DNA of 45,070 bases from Bacillota bacterium (GTDB lineage Bacteria > Bacillota > Sulfobacillia > DUSP01 > JBFMCS01): NCBI GenBank assembly GCA_040754315.1, contig JBFMCS010000008.1, positions 1 to 45,070 on the forward strand, in the 5' to 3' direction. Under the pieces are notes generated by a model that saw only the letters and a program-made list of their open reading frames with translations, made no database searches and was not told where the DNA came from. Positions 16,682 through 26,344 of the stretch are shown one piece after another. How positions within the stretch are numbered: the first letter of the stretch is position 1; every line of letters starts with the position of its first letter. A program made the translations under genes and the position numbers.

Positions 16682-17079
16682 TCAGCCGTAGCTCTCACGG
16701 TCTGCTCGTTGTGTCCTGTCCTTGGAGAAGGATACACACGTTACGGCATACCTCCCCAGTTCCTCCATCCATACTATGCGAGGGTCGTCGATGCCCCAGC
16801 GTTCTTCGTGATAAGCCAGGTCTGCCTCCAAGGTGGGGCGATCCGATACCAGCCAGCCGGACATCCCTTCAGGGCTCCTGGTCAGGGGCAAGTGAGAATA
16901 GCCCCTCATGTTCTCAACCCTGGTCAGGAGGAGTGTTTCGCCGTCTCGCCGGAGGGCTCCGGGATTGAAGGCCGCATTGGCGGGGCATGGCCAATCGTAA
17001 CGCGCAATATAAGGTTCCCCTCGTATCTCCGGAAGAGGGAGGTGGGGTCTGAGTGGAGATTGGACGGGCCCGGCATCAT
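16682..17079 (-). pseudogene. Truncated, frameshifted GH130 mannoside phosphorylase
   Basis: On the minus strand, an ATG (17079) with AAGGGG upstream opens a frame with F-R-R-Y-E-G-N, the usual start of GH130 enzymes. After a frameshift near 17005 a second frame continues with 'ANAAFNPGALRRDGETLLL', R-V-E, 'SHLPLTRSPEG' and 'WGIDDPRIVWMEELGRYAV', all family hallmarks, including the catalytic-region D-P-R. The frame then ends at 16682 where the manB gene intrudes, so more than half of the usual 300-odd residues is missing. GH130 enzymes phosphorolyse beta-mannosides to mannose-1-phosphate, so a functional ancestor beside manCB would make metabolic sense. The present copy cannot be active. Confidence 0.7.
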
Positions 17080-17226
17080 AACCACCCCTTGGATAGAGGT
17101 CCTGAGACCAAAATCGCCTGCGAGACTGGCCCATAGCACAGCGGTGTCTTGGAGGGGCTTTTTCAAAGGAGATGCCCGGGGGTTTGGGAAGTGATTCAAG
17201 AACCTCGCAAAGGAAGGGTGGAGACA

Positions 17227-17415
17227 ATGCCTATAGTGAGAATCGAGGCGTTCGAAGGCCGCACGCTGGACCAAAAGCGAGATCTGGCCAAGGCGGTCAC
17301 CGAGGCCGTCAGCGGGATCTTCAAGACACCAGCCGAGGCTGTGACCATCGTTTTCCAGGACATGAAGAAGGAGAACTATGCTATTGCGGGGGTGCTCTAT
17401 AGCGATAAGCCCTAG
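17227..17415 (+). CDS. 4-oxalocrotonate tautomerase family protein
   Basis: A 62-residue protein beginning M-P-I-V-R-I, with the N-terminal proline that acts as general base in tautomerases once Met is removed. The rest (E-G-R-T-x-x-Q-K, then V-T-I-V-F-Q-D and N-Y-A-I-A-G) fits the small hexameric 4-OT family in length and pattern. These enzymes move protons in enol/keto acids; the physiological substrate of stand-alone copies is usually unknown. ATG 17227 follows a GGAAGGGTGGAG ribosome site; the longer in-frame extension upstream is not supported and would bury the essential proline. Confidence 0.9.
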   Translation: MPIVRIEAFEGRTLDQKRDLAKAVTEAVSGIFKTPAEAVTIVFQDMKKENYAIAGVLYSDKP

Positions 17416-17803
17416 ATGCCTCCGGGGGCCTCGCAGGGCAAGGCGAACGCCCAGGGGCGGCCAAGGCCGTCCCTGTCCCATGGGCTAGCAGGCTAGTTCC
17501 CTGGCTGGGCGCAAGAGTGTGCATCTCCTTCCACCCATCCCCGGAGCCGCCCTGAGTTCTCCTTGGCAGCGGCGCCCGTGCAATGGCCTCATAAGACCAT
17601 TCATCACCCGGCATCCAAGAGGCGGGAGCCTTCCCCGAGTTACCGGGAAACCCTTTTTCCCGCGAAACACGGTGGAGGGTTGGCCAGACTGCCAGCGAAG
17701 GTTTCCACGGCTGGGCGTAGAACTAAGGGGCGTGCGGAGGCTCCCGGGCCTTTCCCAACAAATGGGGCCCTGTGGAGGCAGACCCTCTAGAGGAGGCGTC
17801 GAG
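17416..17803. other. Intergenic region before tex
   Basis: About 390 bases. A plus-strand frame runs through the second part into tex, but its product is Pro/Arg-rich without motifs and precedes a much better start, so I treat it as non-coding. No clear promoter or hairpin terminator was found. Confidence 0.45.
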
Positions 17804-19951
17804 TTGCCAGAAAGCGACGACAGGAGTGACAGGGTACTTCAAAGGCTGGCCCAGGAGATGGGTTTAGAGTATTCCCAGGTTACAGTGGTGGCTGGCCTGC
17901 TGGGTGAGGGCAACACGGTTCCCTTCATTGCCCGGTACCGGAAGGAAGCCAGCGGCGGGATGAACGACGAACAACTCCGCCTGTTTGAAGAGCGCCTGAC
18001 CCTCTACGGGAACCTGGAGAAGCGGAGGGCGGATATCCTCAGGCTCCTTGAGGAACAAGGGGTGTTGACTCCCGAGCTGGAGGGCGCCGCGCAATCCGCC
18101 GCCAGCGTTACGGAGCTTGAGGACATCTACCGCCCATATAGGCCCAAGAAGAGGACCCGGGCCACGGTGGCCAGGGAGCAAGGCCTGGAGCCGCTGGCTC
18201 AGGCCATAGTCAAAGGGGAGGGGGACCTCCAGGGACTGTCTAGGGCCTTCATATCCGAGGAGAAGGGCATTCTCTCGGAGGATCAGGCACTGGCCGGTGC
18301 CAGGGACATCATCGCCGAGATGATTTCGGACGATGCCAGGGTGCGCCGGGCCCTCCGGCGGTTCATGTCCCGCCAGGGTTATATCGCCACCAGGGGCTTG
18401 CAGTCCTCGGAGAGCCCCTATGAGATGTACTATGACTTCCGGGAGCCTGTTCGTAGGATAGCGCCTCACCGGGTCCTCGCCGTGAACAGGGGGGAGAAAG
18501 AGGAGGTCCTCAGCGTCAGGGTGGAGGTGCGGGAGGACCAGGCGCTAGACCTCGCTAACCGGTTCTACCTCAAAGAAGGGATTCACCCGGCCGCCCGGGA
18601 GCAGTTGATGGAGGCGGTAAGGGATTCCTGGAAGAGGCTTCTTTTCCCGTCTCTGGAGCGCGAACTCAGGAACGAGCTAACGGAGAATGCAGAGGAACAG
18701 GCACTGAAGGTGTTCAAGGACAACCTGAGGAACCTGCTGATGTCCCCTCCTGTGAAGGGCCGGAGGGTACTCGGGGTTGACCCCGGGTACAGGACCGGCT
18801 GCAAGCTTGCCTGCGTGGACCAGCACTCCAAGCTCCTGGAGACCGCGATCATCTATCCCACACCGCCACGGAAGGAGAGAGAGCCTTCTGCCAAGGTAGT
18901 GGCGGACCTCGTCGAACGGCACCAGATTAACGCAGTGGCTATTGGCAACGGCACAGCAGGCCGGGAGACCGAGGAGTTCTTCGCGGAGGCAATTGGAGAC
19001 ACCGTGGAATACACGGTGGTGAACGAGGCGGGTGCCAGCGTCTATTCGGCTTCGCCCTTGGCAAAGGAGGAATTCCCGGACCTGGATGTGGCCCAGAGGA
19101 GTGCCGTATCCATCGCCCGCAGGCTCCAGGATCCCATGGCCGAACTGGTGAAGATTGACCCCAAGTCCATAGGTGTCGGGCAATACCAGCACGATGTGAA
19201 CCAGGGACGCCTGGGACAGGTGCTGGACGGGGTGGTAGAGGCGTGTGTGAACGAGGTGGGGGTAGACCTGAACACCGCCTCGCCGGCGCTCCTGGAGAGG
19301 GTGGCCGGGATCAACAGGCCAGTGGCGTCAAACATCGTGGCATTCAGGAATGAGAGGGGTGGGTTCAGGAGCCGCCTGGAACTAAGGGAGGTTCCCAAAC
19401 TGGGTCCCCGTACCTTCCAGCAGTGTGCCGGCTTCCTGCGCCTCCCCGATGCGGAATACTACTTTGACCGGAGCGCCGTTCACCCTGAGTCGTATGGGGT
19501 GGCCGAGAGGGTCATGGAGGCCCTGGGGGTCTCCGGAGAGGATCTGGGGCGGGCGCTGTCCCTTCAGGGCGTTGACATCCAGGGGCTCGCCAGCCGCCTG
19601 GGTGTGGGCGAACCCACCCTTAGGGACATACTGGCGGAGATGGGGAAGCCGGGCCGGGATCCCAGGGATGACCTTCCAAAGCCAGTGTTCAAGAAGGGAA
19701 TCGTGAAGCTGGAGGATCTCAAAGAGGGCATGGAACTCCAGGGCATCGTGAGAAACGTGGTGGACTTCGGCGCCTTTATAGATATTGGGGTACACCAGGA
19801 CGGGTTGGTGCACATATCCCAGATGCGGGATGCCTTCGTGAGGCACCCGTCGGATGTGGTCAAGGTGGGAGATGTTGTTGATGTAAGGGTACTGGGGGTG
19901 GATGTGGAAAGGAAGCGGATCAGCCTGTCCATGAAGATGCCAAGGGCATAG
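17804..19951 (+). CDS. tex: Tex-family RNA-binding transcription accessory protein
   Basis: A 715-residue Tex protein, close to the usual length. Order: Tex N-terminal helical region with 'VPFIARYRKEASGG' (about 35-48), a YqgF-like nuclease fold beginning V-D-P-G-Y-R-T-G-C near 324, a double helix-hairpin-helix region with D-L-N-T-A-S near 488, and a C-terminal S1 domain (about 640-712) with V-x-F-G-A-F-x-D-I-G. Tex proteins bind nucleic acid and influence transcription and RNA processing in the cytoplasm. TTG 17804 is chosen because AGGAGG (17791-17796) precedes it by seven bases; 95 extra in-frame codons upstream lack homology. The next gene is on the other strand. Confidence 0.93.
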   Translation: MPESDDRSDRVLQRLAQEMGLEYSQVTVVAGLLGEGNTVPFIARYRKEASGGMNDEQLRLFEERLTLYGNLEKRRADILRLLEEQGVLTPELEGAAQSAASVTELEDIYRPYRPKKRTRATVAREQGLEPLAQAIVKGEGDLQGLSRAFISEEKGILSEDQALAGARDIIAEMISDDARVRRALRRFMSRQGYIATRGLQSSESPYEMYYDFREPVRRIAPHRVLAVNRGEKEEVLSVRVEVREDQALDLANRFYLKEGIHPAAREQLMEAVRDSWKRLLFPSLERELRNELTENAEEQALKVFKDNLRNLLMSPPVKGRRVLGVDPGYRTGCKLACVDQHSKLLETAIIYPTPPRKEREPSAKVVADLVERHQINAVAIGNGTAGRETEEFFAEAIGDTVEYTVVNEAGASVYSASPLAKEEFPDLDVAQRSAVSIARRLQDPMAELVKIDPKSIGVGQYQHDVNQGRLGQVLDGVVEACVNEVGVDLNTASPALLERVAGINRPVASNIVAFRNERGGFRSRLELREVPKLGPRTFQQCAGFLRLPDAEYYFDRSAVHPESYGVAERVMEALGVSGEDLGRALSLQGVDIQGLASRLGVGEPTLRDILAEMGKPGRDPRDDLPKPVFKKGIVKLEDLKEGMELQGIVRNVVDFGAFIDIGVHQDGLVHISQMRDAFVRHPSDVVKVGDVVDVRVLGVDVERKRISLSMKMPRA

Positions 19952-20101
19952 GTTAGGATGTCCCATGGTGTTTATGGGGTTGCAGACCATCGTGGCGGTT
20001 GTAGCTGGCGCTACCTGTCAGATTGCGTCACTCCTCCCAGTGCTGCTGGAAGAGACAGAACTTCAGCACCACCTTGCCACTCTTGGCGTACTAATTCCGA
20101 G

Positions 20102-20860
20102 TTATCTAGGAGAGAGCCAATCAGCATCGGGTTTGGCAATAAGCGTGGCATTGTTGTACGCTATCTTCAGGCTAAGGCAAGTATGGCCAGTGCAAAAATG
20201 GCTAGCCTTCGAAATCACCAGTGCCACGTCTGCTCTTTCCGATCGGTATCCCAGTGGTATGAGCAGCTGAATTCTGCCTTCGTGGTATTGAGGAATCGCT
20301 AACCTGTAGTTGGCCGGCACCTTCTTCTTGGCGATGTTGACTGAGCCTTCGAATGCAACCGGGTTCTTGAGCTCTGCTGGCAATCTGGAAAGGTTCCTGT
20401 CATCGGATAGTATGTGGTCTTTGTTGATCCCAATCTCTAGGCGATAGTCGAACACCAGCTCCGAAACACTGCTAAAGTATGACGCACGTTCAGGCAGTTG
20501 GGCGAATTGTCTGAGGCGGGGGTCACTTTCCTTTACGAAACCTTGGAAGAACCACGGTTGTGTACCTTCCCTGGTACTCTTGCAGAAGAGCCCGAAGACT
20601 CGCTCGAAGTGCTGTGTAAAAAGGCCAGTGTTAAAGCAGGCGTTGGTATCCACCACGGATATTTTGGTCTCTGGACCTAGTTCACCTTCTTCATACTTGC
20701 ACTCATCAGCCAATCGGTTAAACGTATAAAGAACGTAATCCCGCAATATCGGAAGACCCTCTTCATCAGAGCATCTCCAGGGCTCACGTGACGCAATCTC
20801 GGATAGCTCCTCTAACTTGCGGTCGAATTCATGACAGAACGCGAACTTGAAGAGAAGCAC
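20102..20860 (-). CDS. DUF3825 domain protein
   Basis: A 252-residue soluble protein. The second half matches the DUF3825 pattern as I know it: QPWFFQGF, 'ERASYFSSVSELVFDYRLE' followed by a D-H-I-L segment, an N-Y-x-x-A-I-P-Q-Y segment, R-I-Q-L-L-I-P-L, and a final 'AYNNATLIAKPDADWL'. The function is unknown; the domain is sometimes found fused to or near nucleic-acid-related modules, so RNA or DNA binding is possible but unproven. GTG 20860 has an AGGGAGGAA site about eight bases upstream. The gene is visibly AT-richer than tex and leuS and stands alone between divergent and convergent neighbours, which suggests recent acquisition. Confidence 0.75.
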   Translation of the reverse strand: MLLFKFAFCHEFDRKLEELSEIASREPWRCSDEEGLPILRDYVLYTFNRLADECKYEEGELGPETKISVVDTNACFNTGLFTQHFERVFGLFCKSTREGTQPWFFQGFVKESDPRLRQFAQLPERASYFSSVSELVFDYRLEIGINKDHILSDDRNLSRLPAELKNPVAFEGSVNIAKKKVPANYRLAIPQYHEGRIQLLIPLGYRSERADVALVISKASHFCTGHTCLSLKIAYNNATLIAKPDADWLSPR

Positions 20861-21067
20861 TGTCGATTCCTCCCTTTGAATGGCCCTATTCGTCGAAGCA
20901 GTTATTCTTTGCCCCTTGTCAACGAGTCCAAAGCAGACGAATTCACCTGGTCTAGGTTTGAATAAGCGGCCTGCGGATTAGAGGGATTGGCTCGGGATGG
21001 ACGAAGAACTACAAAATCGCGTGGGCATCTTCAAACCAGATTCCAATTCTCATTGGGGGGGTCACCT

Positions 21068-21511
21068 GTGTACAAGATACTCCTGGCCGCGGACGGTTCC
21101 GAGAGCGCCTCCAAGGCAGCCCGGAAGACCCTGGAGATGGCCGTTCCGTTGAAGGCCGGTGTCACGGTGCTGTCAGTCGTGCAGGTGATACCGGTGTACA
21201 GGGCTGCGGGCTACCACGGGGCGCTCTTTGACGGCGAGCAACTGGCCATGCTGGAGAAGGACATGGAGGAGGCCGCCAGCGAGACCCTGGAGAAGACCCG
21301 GGGGTTTTTCCAGGAAAACGGCCTGGAAGTGAAGACGGTCCTGGCCAAAGGCCAGCCTGCGGATGTGATATGCCGTGTTGCCGAGGAGGGGAAGTTCGAC
21401 CTCATAGTCATAGGCAGCAGGGGTCTTGGCACCATAAAGGGACTTGTACTGGGCAGTGTAAGCAACAAGGTCATTCATAACGCCAAGACCTCCGTACTCA
21501 TAGTCAAGTAG
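21068..21511 (+). CDS. Universal stress protein (UspA family)
   Basis: A 147-residue single-domain Usp. It starts Y-K-I-L-L-A-A-D-G-S, with the acidic residue and Ser typical of the first strand, and ends with the ATP-binding motif G-S-R-G-L-G-x(9)-G-S and V-L-I-V-K. ATP-binding Usp proteins act as dimers during growth arrest and stress. GTG 21068 follows a G-rich stretch (GGGGGG), a mediocre but well-placed site; the in-frame upstream codons from 20987 are not conserved. It is probably monocistronic: leuS downstream has its own promoter. Confidence 0.9.
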   Translation: MYKILLAADGSESASKAARKTLEMAVPLKAGVTVLSVVQVIPVYRAAGYHGALFDGEQLAMLEKDMEEAASETLEKTRGFFQENGLEVKTVLAKGQPADVICRVAEEGKFDLIVIGSRGLGTIKGLVLGSVSNKVIHNAKTSVLIVK

Positions 21512-21569
21512 GTTAGGGCACCCTGCATATCCACACCTGCCCCCAGGGCGGGCTGCTCAGGATGCGTTC

Positions 21570-21599
21570 TTCACCTGCACTGCTTGCTGGTGATATAAT
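21570..21599 (+). promoter_or_regulatory. Extended -10 promoter before leuS
   Basis: TTCACC (21570-21575), an 18-base spacer, then TATAAT (21594-21599) preceded by TG one base away, giving an extended -10. Transcription would start about 75 bases before leuS. The leader is too short for a T-box riboswitch. Confidence 0.55.
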
Positions 21600-21682
21600 A
21601 CCAGGAGACAAGCTAGAACCGCCAAGGCTGAGGCCGGCCCCACCATTCTCCGGGGGAGAGGCCCTTGAAAGGGGACAGGTAT

Positions 21683-24178
21683 GTGAAGGAGCGCTACGAT
21701 TTCCGGGACGTAGAATCCAAGTGGCAGCAGGCATGGGCAGAAATGGGCCTGTACAATATAGACAGGGACCCCGGCAAACCCAAGTACTACTGCCTGGAAA
21801 TGTTCCCTTACCCTTCTGGAGACCTCCACATGGGCCACGTCAGGAACTATACCATCGGGGATGTGGTGGCACGCTTCAACAGGATGCAGGGCCGGCAGGT
21901 ATTGCACCCCATGGGGTGGGACGCCTTTGGCCTCCCGGCGGAGAATGCCGCCATGAAGCACAACATCCACCCCGCCCAGTGGACCTACTCCAACATCGCC
22001 CGGATGCGCGACCAGCTGAAGCAGATGGGCATGAGCTATGACTGGCGCCGCGAGGTGGCCAGCTGCAAACCCGACTACTACCGCTGGTCCCAGTGGCTCT
22101 TCCTCCTCATGTACGAGAAGGGGCTGGCCTACCGGAAGAAGGCCGCAGTCAACTGGTGCCCCCAGTGCGCCACAGTGCTGGCCAACGAGCAGGTGGAGGA
22201 CGGGGGTTGCTGGCGCTGTGGGACCCTGGTAGTGAAGAAGGAGTTGGAGCAGTGGTTTCTCCGGATCACCTCCTACGCCGATCGCCTCCTGGATGACCTC
22301 CAGTTGCTGGAGGGCTGGCCAGAGAGGGTCAAGGTTATGCAGGAGAACTGGATCGGGCGGAGCGAGGGGGTTGAGGTGGGGTTCCCGGTCAAGGGCATGG
22401 ATGACTCCATCAGGATCTTCACAACACGCCACGACACGCTCTACGGCGTAACCTATATGGTACTGGCGCCTGAGCACCCGTTGGTTCCCAAGCTGGTAAG
22501 GGGCACCCCCCACGAGGAAAAGGTGACCCGGTTCGTTGAAGGCATGAGGTGCCTGAGCGAAGTAGAGAGGACCTCCCTGGAGGCAGAGAAGGAAGGGCAC
22601 TTCCTGGGGGCCTGCGCCATCAACCCATTGAACGGCGAGGAGGTTCCCATTTGGGTGGCCAACTATGTTCTGATGGAGTACGGTACAGGCGCTGTGATGG
22701 GGGTGCCCGCCCATGACCAGAGGGACTTCGAGTTTGTGAAGAAGTACGGGCTTGGCCTGCGGGTTGTCATCCAGCCCCCTGGGACACACCTGGTGGAGGA
22801 GGACATGACGGAGGCCTACACAGAGCCGGGCCTCATGGACAAGTCCGGTCCCTTCACAGGCATGTCCTCCACCGGTGCCCTGGACAAGATCGCGGACTTC
22901 ATAGAGGAGAAGGGCCTGGGCAAGAGGGTTATCAACTACCGCCTCCGGGACTGGCTGATCTCCCGCCAGCGGTACTGGGGTACGCCCATCCCCATAATCT
23001 ACTGCCCGGGCTGCGGGGAAGTGCCTGTGCCCGCTGAGGACCTGCCCGTGAAGCTCCCCGAAGACGTTGAGTTCAAGCCGGGTGGCCCCTCCCCGCTGGC
23101 TGGGAACGCCGGGTACGTTCAAGTGAAGTGCCCAGGTTGTGGCACCATGGGCCAGAGAGAGACGGATACTATGGACACCTTCATCTGCTCATCCTGGTAC
23201 TACTTGCGGTATGCCTCGCCGTGGACCGACAAGAGGGTGTTTGAGGAGGAAGACGTCATGTACTGGCTGCCTGTTGACCAGTACATAGGTGGTATCGAAC
23301 ACGCCGTTCTTCACCTGCTTTATTCCAGGTTCTTCATGAAGGTTCTGTATGACAGCGGCATGGTACCAGCTCCGGAGCCCTTCACTAACCTGCTTACCCA
23401 GGGCATGGTACTGAAGGACGGGGCGGTCATGTCCAAGTCCAAGGGGAACGTTGTTGCCCCGGATGACATCATGCGAAGATACGGGGCGGACACTGCCCGG
23501 CTCTTCATCCTGTTCGCTTCACCCCCGGAGAAGGACCTGGAGTGGAGCGACGCGGGAGTCGAGGGGGCCTACCGCTTCCTTAACAGGGTATGGAGGCTGG
23601 TCAACGCCTACGCCGGGACCATAAGGGGCTTAGGACCACAGCCGGAGGGAGTATTCGAGCACGGTCTTATCGAAGACGATATATCGCTCCGGCGGGTGGT
23701 ACACAGGACAGTCAAGAAGGTGACCGAGGACGTCTCCCAGCGCTTCAACTTCAACACGGCCATCAGCGCCATAATGGAGATGGTGAACGCGCTGTATTCG
23801 TACAAGGAAAGGGTCGACCCACAGAGGCAGAACCTCTGGGTGATCGCTGAGGCCATTGAGAAACTCGCCCTGGTGCTGGCGGTATTCTCCCCTCACATCG
23901 CCGAGGAGATCTGGCGGGCCCTCGGCCGGGAGGGGAGCATACACCTGGAGGCTTGGCCGGCCTACGACCCGGAGGCGGTGAAGGCGGAGGATGTCACCAT
24001 AGTGGTACAGGTGAACGGCCGGGTCAGGGAACGCCTCACCGTGCCCGTGGACATCCCGGAACAGGCCGTGCGGGAACTGGCCCTGGCGTCAGAGAGGGTA
24101 AAGTCCAACATCAGGGAGAAGAAGGTCCTCAAGGTGATCTGGGTCCCCCAGAAACTCTTGAACATAGTGGTCTCCTAG
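21683..24178 (+). CDS. leuS: Leucyl-tRNA synthetase
   Basis: 831 residues, the normal length of bacterial LeuRS. It charges tRNA-Leu with leucine in the cytoplasm. Class I signatures: H49-M-G-H in place of HIGH, and V-M-S-K-S near 582-586 for KMSKS. The editing domain (about 225-420) contains [12 protein letters not shown] zinc-type knob has C-P-G-C and later C-P-G-C in the ZN-1 insert (about 440-490), and a C-terminal anticodon-binding helical domain follows. GTG 21683 gives the customary start M-K-E-R-Y; an in-frame TTG at 21665 with GGGGGAGAGG upstream is an alternative adding six residues. An intrinsic terminator follows. Confidence 0.96.
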   Translation: MKERYDFRDVESKWQQAWAEMGLYNIDRDPGKPKYYCLEMFPYPSGDLHMGHVRNYTIGDVVARFNRMQGRQVLHPMGWDAFGLPAENAAMKHNIHPAQWTYSNIARMRDQLKQMGMSYDWRREVASCKPDYYRWSQWLFLLMYEKGLAYRKKAAVNWCPQCATVLANEQVEDGGCWRCGTLVVKKELEQWFLRITSYADRLLDDLQLLEGWPERVKVMQENWIGRSEGVEVGFPVKGMDDSIRIFTTRHDTLYGVTYMVLAPEHPLVPKLVRGTPHEEKVTRFVEGMRCLSEVERTSLEAEKEGHFLGACAINPLNGEEVPIWVANYVLMEYGTGAVMGVPAHDQRDFEFVKKYGLGLRVVIQPPGTHLVEEDMTEAYTEPGLMDKSGPFTGMSSTGALDKIADFIEEKGLGKRVINYRLRDWLISRQRYWGTPIPIIYCPGCGEVPVPAEDLPVKLPEDVEFKPGGPSPLAGNAGYVQVKCPGCGTMGQRETDTMDTFICSSWYYLRYASPWTDKRVFEEEDVMYWLPVDQYIGGIEHAVLHLLYSRFFMKVLYDSGMVPAPEPFTNLLTQGMVLKDGAVMSKSKGNVVAPDDIMRRYGADTARLFILFASPPEKDLEWSDAGVEGAYRFLNRVWRLVNAYAGTIRGLGPQPEGVFEHGLIEDDISLRRVVHRTVKKVTEDVSQRFNFNTAISAIMEMVNALYSYKERVDPQRQNLWVIAEAIEKLALVLAVFSPHIAEEIWRALGREGSIHLEAWPAYDPEAVKAEDVTIVVQVNGRVRERLTVPVDIPEQAVRELALASERVKSNIREKKVLKVIWVPQKLLNIVVS

Positions 24179-24194
24179 CCAAGACGAGAATCAA

Positions 24195-24224
24195 GGCTCC
24201 CGGCCATCCCGGGGGCCCTTTTTG
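24195..24224 (+). terminator. Intrinsic terminator of leuS
   Basis: GGCTCCCGG and CCGGGGGCC form a nine-pair stem (one wobble) with a five-base loop, followed by CTTTTTG. It lies 16 bases after the leuS stop codon. Confidence 0.85.
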
Positions 24225-24327
24225 TAATTCTGCACAGGAGGAGAATTCCACCAGCTTATAGAATCCTACCACCAGCGCACAAGTATAAACGCTAATCGAA
24301 CATAGCCTAACATCGGAGGATACCGGC

Positions 24328-25161
24328 TTGCTGTCCGAAGACCGCCGGAACCGAATACTGGAGATGGTGAATGCCGGCGGTGCCGTCTCCGTCAAGGCCC
24401 TGTCTGAGACCCTGGGTGTCTCCGAGATGACCATCCGGAGAGACCTGGATCGCCTGGCGAGCCTGGGTTACCTCCGGAGGATCCACGGGGGTGCGTCTCC
24501 ATCAGTTAGCACAGCCTACGAGCCACCCTTCGGTGTCCGGGAAGAGAGGAACCTCAGGGAGAAACGACTCATCGGGAAAGAAGCGGCCAGGCTTGTGCGA
24601 GACGGGGAAACCCTCATCATGGATGTGGGCACCACCACCCTGGAGGTGGCCAGGAACCTCAACGGGGCCCACAATCTTACTATCCTTACTAACTCCCTGC
24701 TCATCGCCATGGAGATGGCATCCCGGAGGGACTTCTCCGTATACCTCCTGGGCGGCCTCCTTCGAGGCCAGGAGATGTCCACCGTGGGCAGTGTGACTGA
24801 GGCGATCCTTCGTTCCTACTTCGCCGACAAGGTTATCATGGGTACCGGAGGGATTTCGGCCAAGAGCGGCCTGAGTAACTTCGACGTAGCTGAGGCCCAT
24901 GTCAGGAGAGTGATGCTGGAGTCGGCCCGGGAGGCCATAGTCGTGGCCGATGGTTCCAAGTTCAGTAGAAGGGCCTTCGTGTCCGTGGCTCCCCTAGAGA
25001 AGATTAACTGTGTGGTGACGGATTGCAGCGCTCCCGCGGAAGAAATAGAGGCCATGAGGGAAAAAGGGATTCGAGTGATCCTTTGCGGCAGGGCTGATCC
25101 CCATGGGACTGGGGGAGCCGAGGCTGCACAAAGGGATGGAAGACCTAAGGGGGTGGAGTGA
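24328..25161 (+). CDS. DeoR-family transcriptional regulator
   Basis: 277 residues. An N-terminal winged helix-turn-helix (about 5-58) has 'VSVKALSETLGVSEMTIRRDLDRL', the DeoR signature, followed by the R-R-I-H-G-G-A linker. The C-terminal sensor domain shows D-V-G-T-T-T and T-N-S-L near residues 98 and 117, the phosphosugar-type binding loop related to ribose-5-phosphate isomerase. TTG 24328 follows CGGAGGA by about eight bases. It ends in TGA directly abutting the GTG start of alanine dehydrogenase, so the two are co-transcribed. That pairing is unusual, since ald genes are more often controlled by Lrp-type or PucR-type regulators. The effector is unknown, probably a phosphorylated metabolite. 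Confidence 0.9.
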   Translation: MLSEDRRNRILEMVNAGGAVSVKALSETLGVSEMTIRRDLDRLASLGYLRRIHGGASPSVSTAYEPPFGVREERNLREKRLIGKEAARLVRDGETLIMDVGTTTLEVARNLNGAHNLTILTNSLLIAMEMASRRDFSVYLLGGLLRGQEMSTVGSVTEAILRSYFADKVIMGTGGISAKSGLSNFDVAEAHVRRVMLESAREAIVVADGSKFSRRAFVSVAPLEKINCVVTDCSAPAEEIEAMREKGIRVILCGRADPHGTGGAEAAQRDGRPKGVE

Positions 25162-26277
25162 GTGATAGTTGGAGTTCCCAAGGAGATCAAGGATAACGAG
25201 AACCGTGTTGGACTGACGCCGTCGGCCGCGCACACCCTGGTAGCGGCGGGCCACCGGGTTCTCGTCCAGCAGGGGGGCGGCGATGGAAGCGGCTTTTCGG
25301 ATCCGGAATACGCTGGGGCGGGTGCCGAGGTGGTTTCCACCGCGCACGAGGTGTACGAAGGGGCCGAGATGATCGTCAAGGTGAAGGAGCCCCTAAAGCC
25401 CGAGTATGCCCTCCTGAGGGAGGGCCAGATCCTCTACACCTACCTTCACCTGGCGGCTGAACCTGTGCTCACACAGGTTCTCGCCGAGAGGAAGGTAGTG
25501 TCCATCGCCTACGAGACTGTCCAGCTCTCTAACGGGAGCCTGCCCCTCTTGACCCCCATGAGTGAGGTGGCGGGGCGGATGGCGGTACAGGTGGGCGCAT
25601 GGTTCTGCCAAAGACCCAATGGGGGCCTGGGGGTGCTCCTGGGAGGGGTGCCGGGCGTGTCCCCAGCCAAGGTGGTCATCCTTGGCGGTGGGACTGTGGG
25701 CACGAATGCCGCCAAGATGGCCCTGGGGCTCGGCGCCCAGGTGACAGTCCTGGACGTGAGCGTAGAGCGCCTCAGGTACCTCGATGACATCTTCGGCGGG
25801 CGCTTGCACACCGCCATGTCGAACCTCTACAACATCTCCGAGAAGTCCGCTGAGGCGGACCTGCTCATCGGCGCAGTGCTCATACCGGGCGCCAGGGCAC
25901 CCAAGCTGGTGACCGAGGCCATGGTGAAGAACATGAAACCCCGGTCAGTAATCGTGGATGTCGCGGTAGACCAGGGAGGGTCCGTGGAGACCATCAAGGG
26001 ACCGACAACCCATAGCGACCCTGTCTTCGAGAAGCACGGGGTAATTCACTACGCTGTGGCCAACATGCCGGGCGCGGTTCCCAGGACCTCAACCATAGCC
26101 TTGACCAACGTTACTGTCAAGTATGCCCTGGACATAGCCAGCAAGGGATGGAAGCGGGCGGTTACCGAGGATCCCTGCCTGGCCAAGGGTGTGAACGTGG
26201 CCGGAGGCCAGGTGGTGTGCAAGCCCGTGGCGGAGGCCTGCGGGATGGCCAGCTGCACCTTGGGTGAGGTGTTGTGA
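25162..26277 (+). CDS. ald: Alanine dehydrogenase
   Basis: 371 residues, full length. It catalyses reversible NAD-dependent oxidative deamination of L-alanine to pyruvate and ammonium. Motifs: the N-terminal [13 protein letters not shown] signature, K-V-K-E-P near 74, T-Y-L-H-L-A with the catalytic His near 96, the Rossmann loop G-G-G-T-V-G near 172, and the P-G-A-V-P-R-T-S-T segment near 302. The GTG start directly follows the stop of the DeoR gene, with GGGGGTGGAG as ribosome site. The C-terminal sequence is slightly shorter than some homologues but complete. A CBS-domain gene follows after about 67 nt and may be in the same transcript. Confidence 0.95.
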   Translation: MIVGVPKEIKDNENRVGLTPSAAHTLVAAGHRVLVQQGGGDGSGFSDPEYAGAGAEVVSTAHEVYEGAEMIVKVKEPLKPEYALLREGQILYTYLHLAAEPVLTQVLAERKVVSIAYETVQLSNGSLPLLTPMSEVAGRMAVQVGAWFCQRPNGGLGVLLGGVPGVSPAKVVILGGGTVGTNAAKMALGLGAQVTVLDVSVERLRYLDDIFGGRLHTAMSNLYNISEKSAEADLLIGAVLIPGARAPKLVTEAMVKNMKPRSVIVDVAVDQGGSVETIKGPTTHSDPVFEKHGVIHYAVANMPGAVPRTSTIALTNVTVKYALDIASKGWKRAVTEDPCLAKGVNVAGGQVVCKPVAEACGMASCTLGEVL

Positions 26278-26344
26278 GTGAAGAGGGATCTCGGGGACAT
26301 GTGGAGAACCCTGGGGCCAGCAAGTGGTGAAGGGAGGCGGGAGG

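Noticed and set aside
19958-20302. Plus-strand frames after tex
   Set aside because: They overlap the better-supported DUF3825 gene on the other strand and contain no motifs.
21600-21682. Possible T-box riboswitch upstream of leuS
   Set aside because: The promoter lies only about 80 bases upstream, too short for a T-box leader, and no T-box consensus or anticodon-type stem is visible.
21557-23122. A 521-codon minus-strand frame
   Set aside because: It is antisense to leuS, His/Pro/Leu-rich as expected of a shadow frame, and has no recognisable domain.
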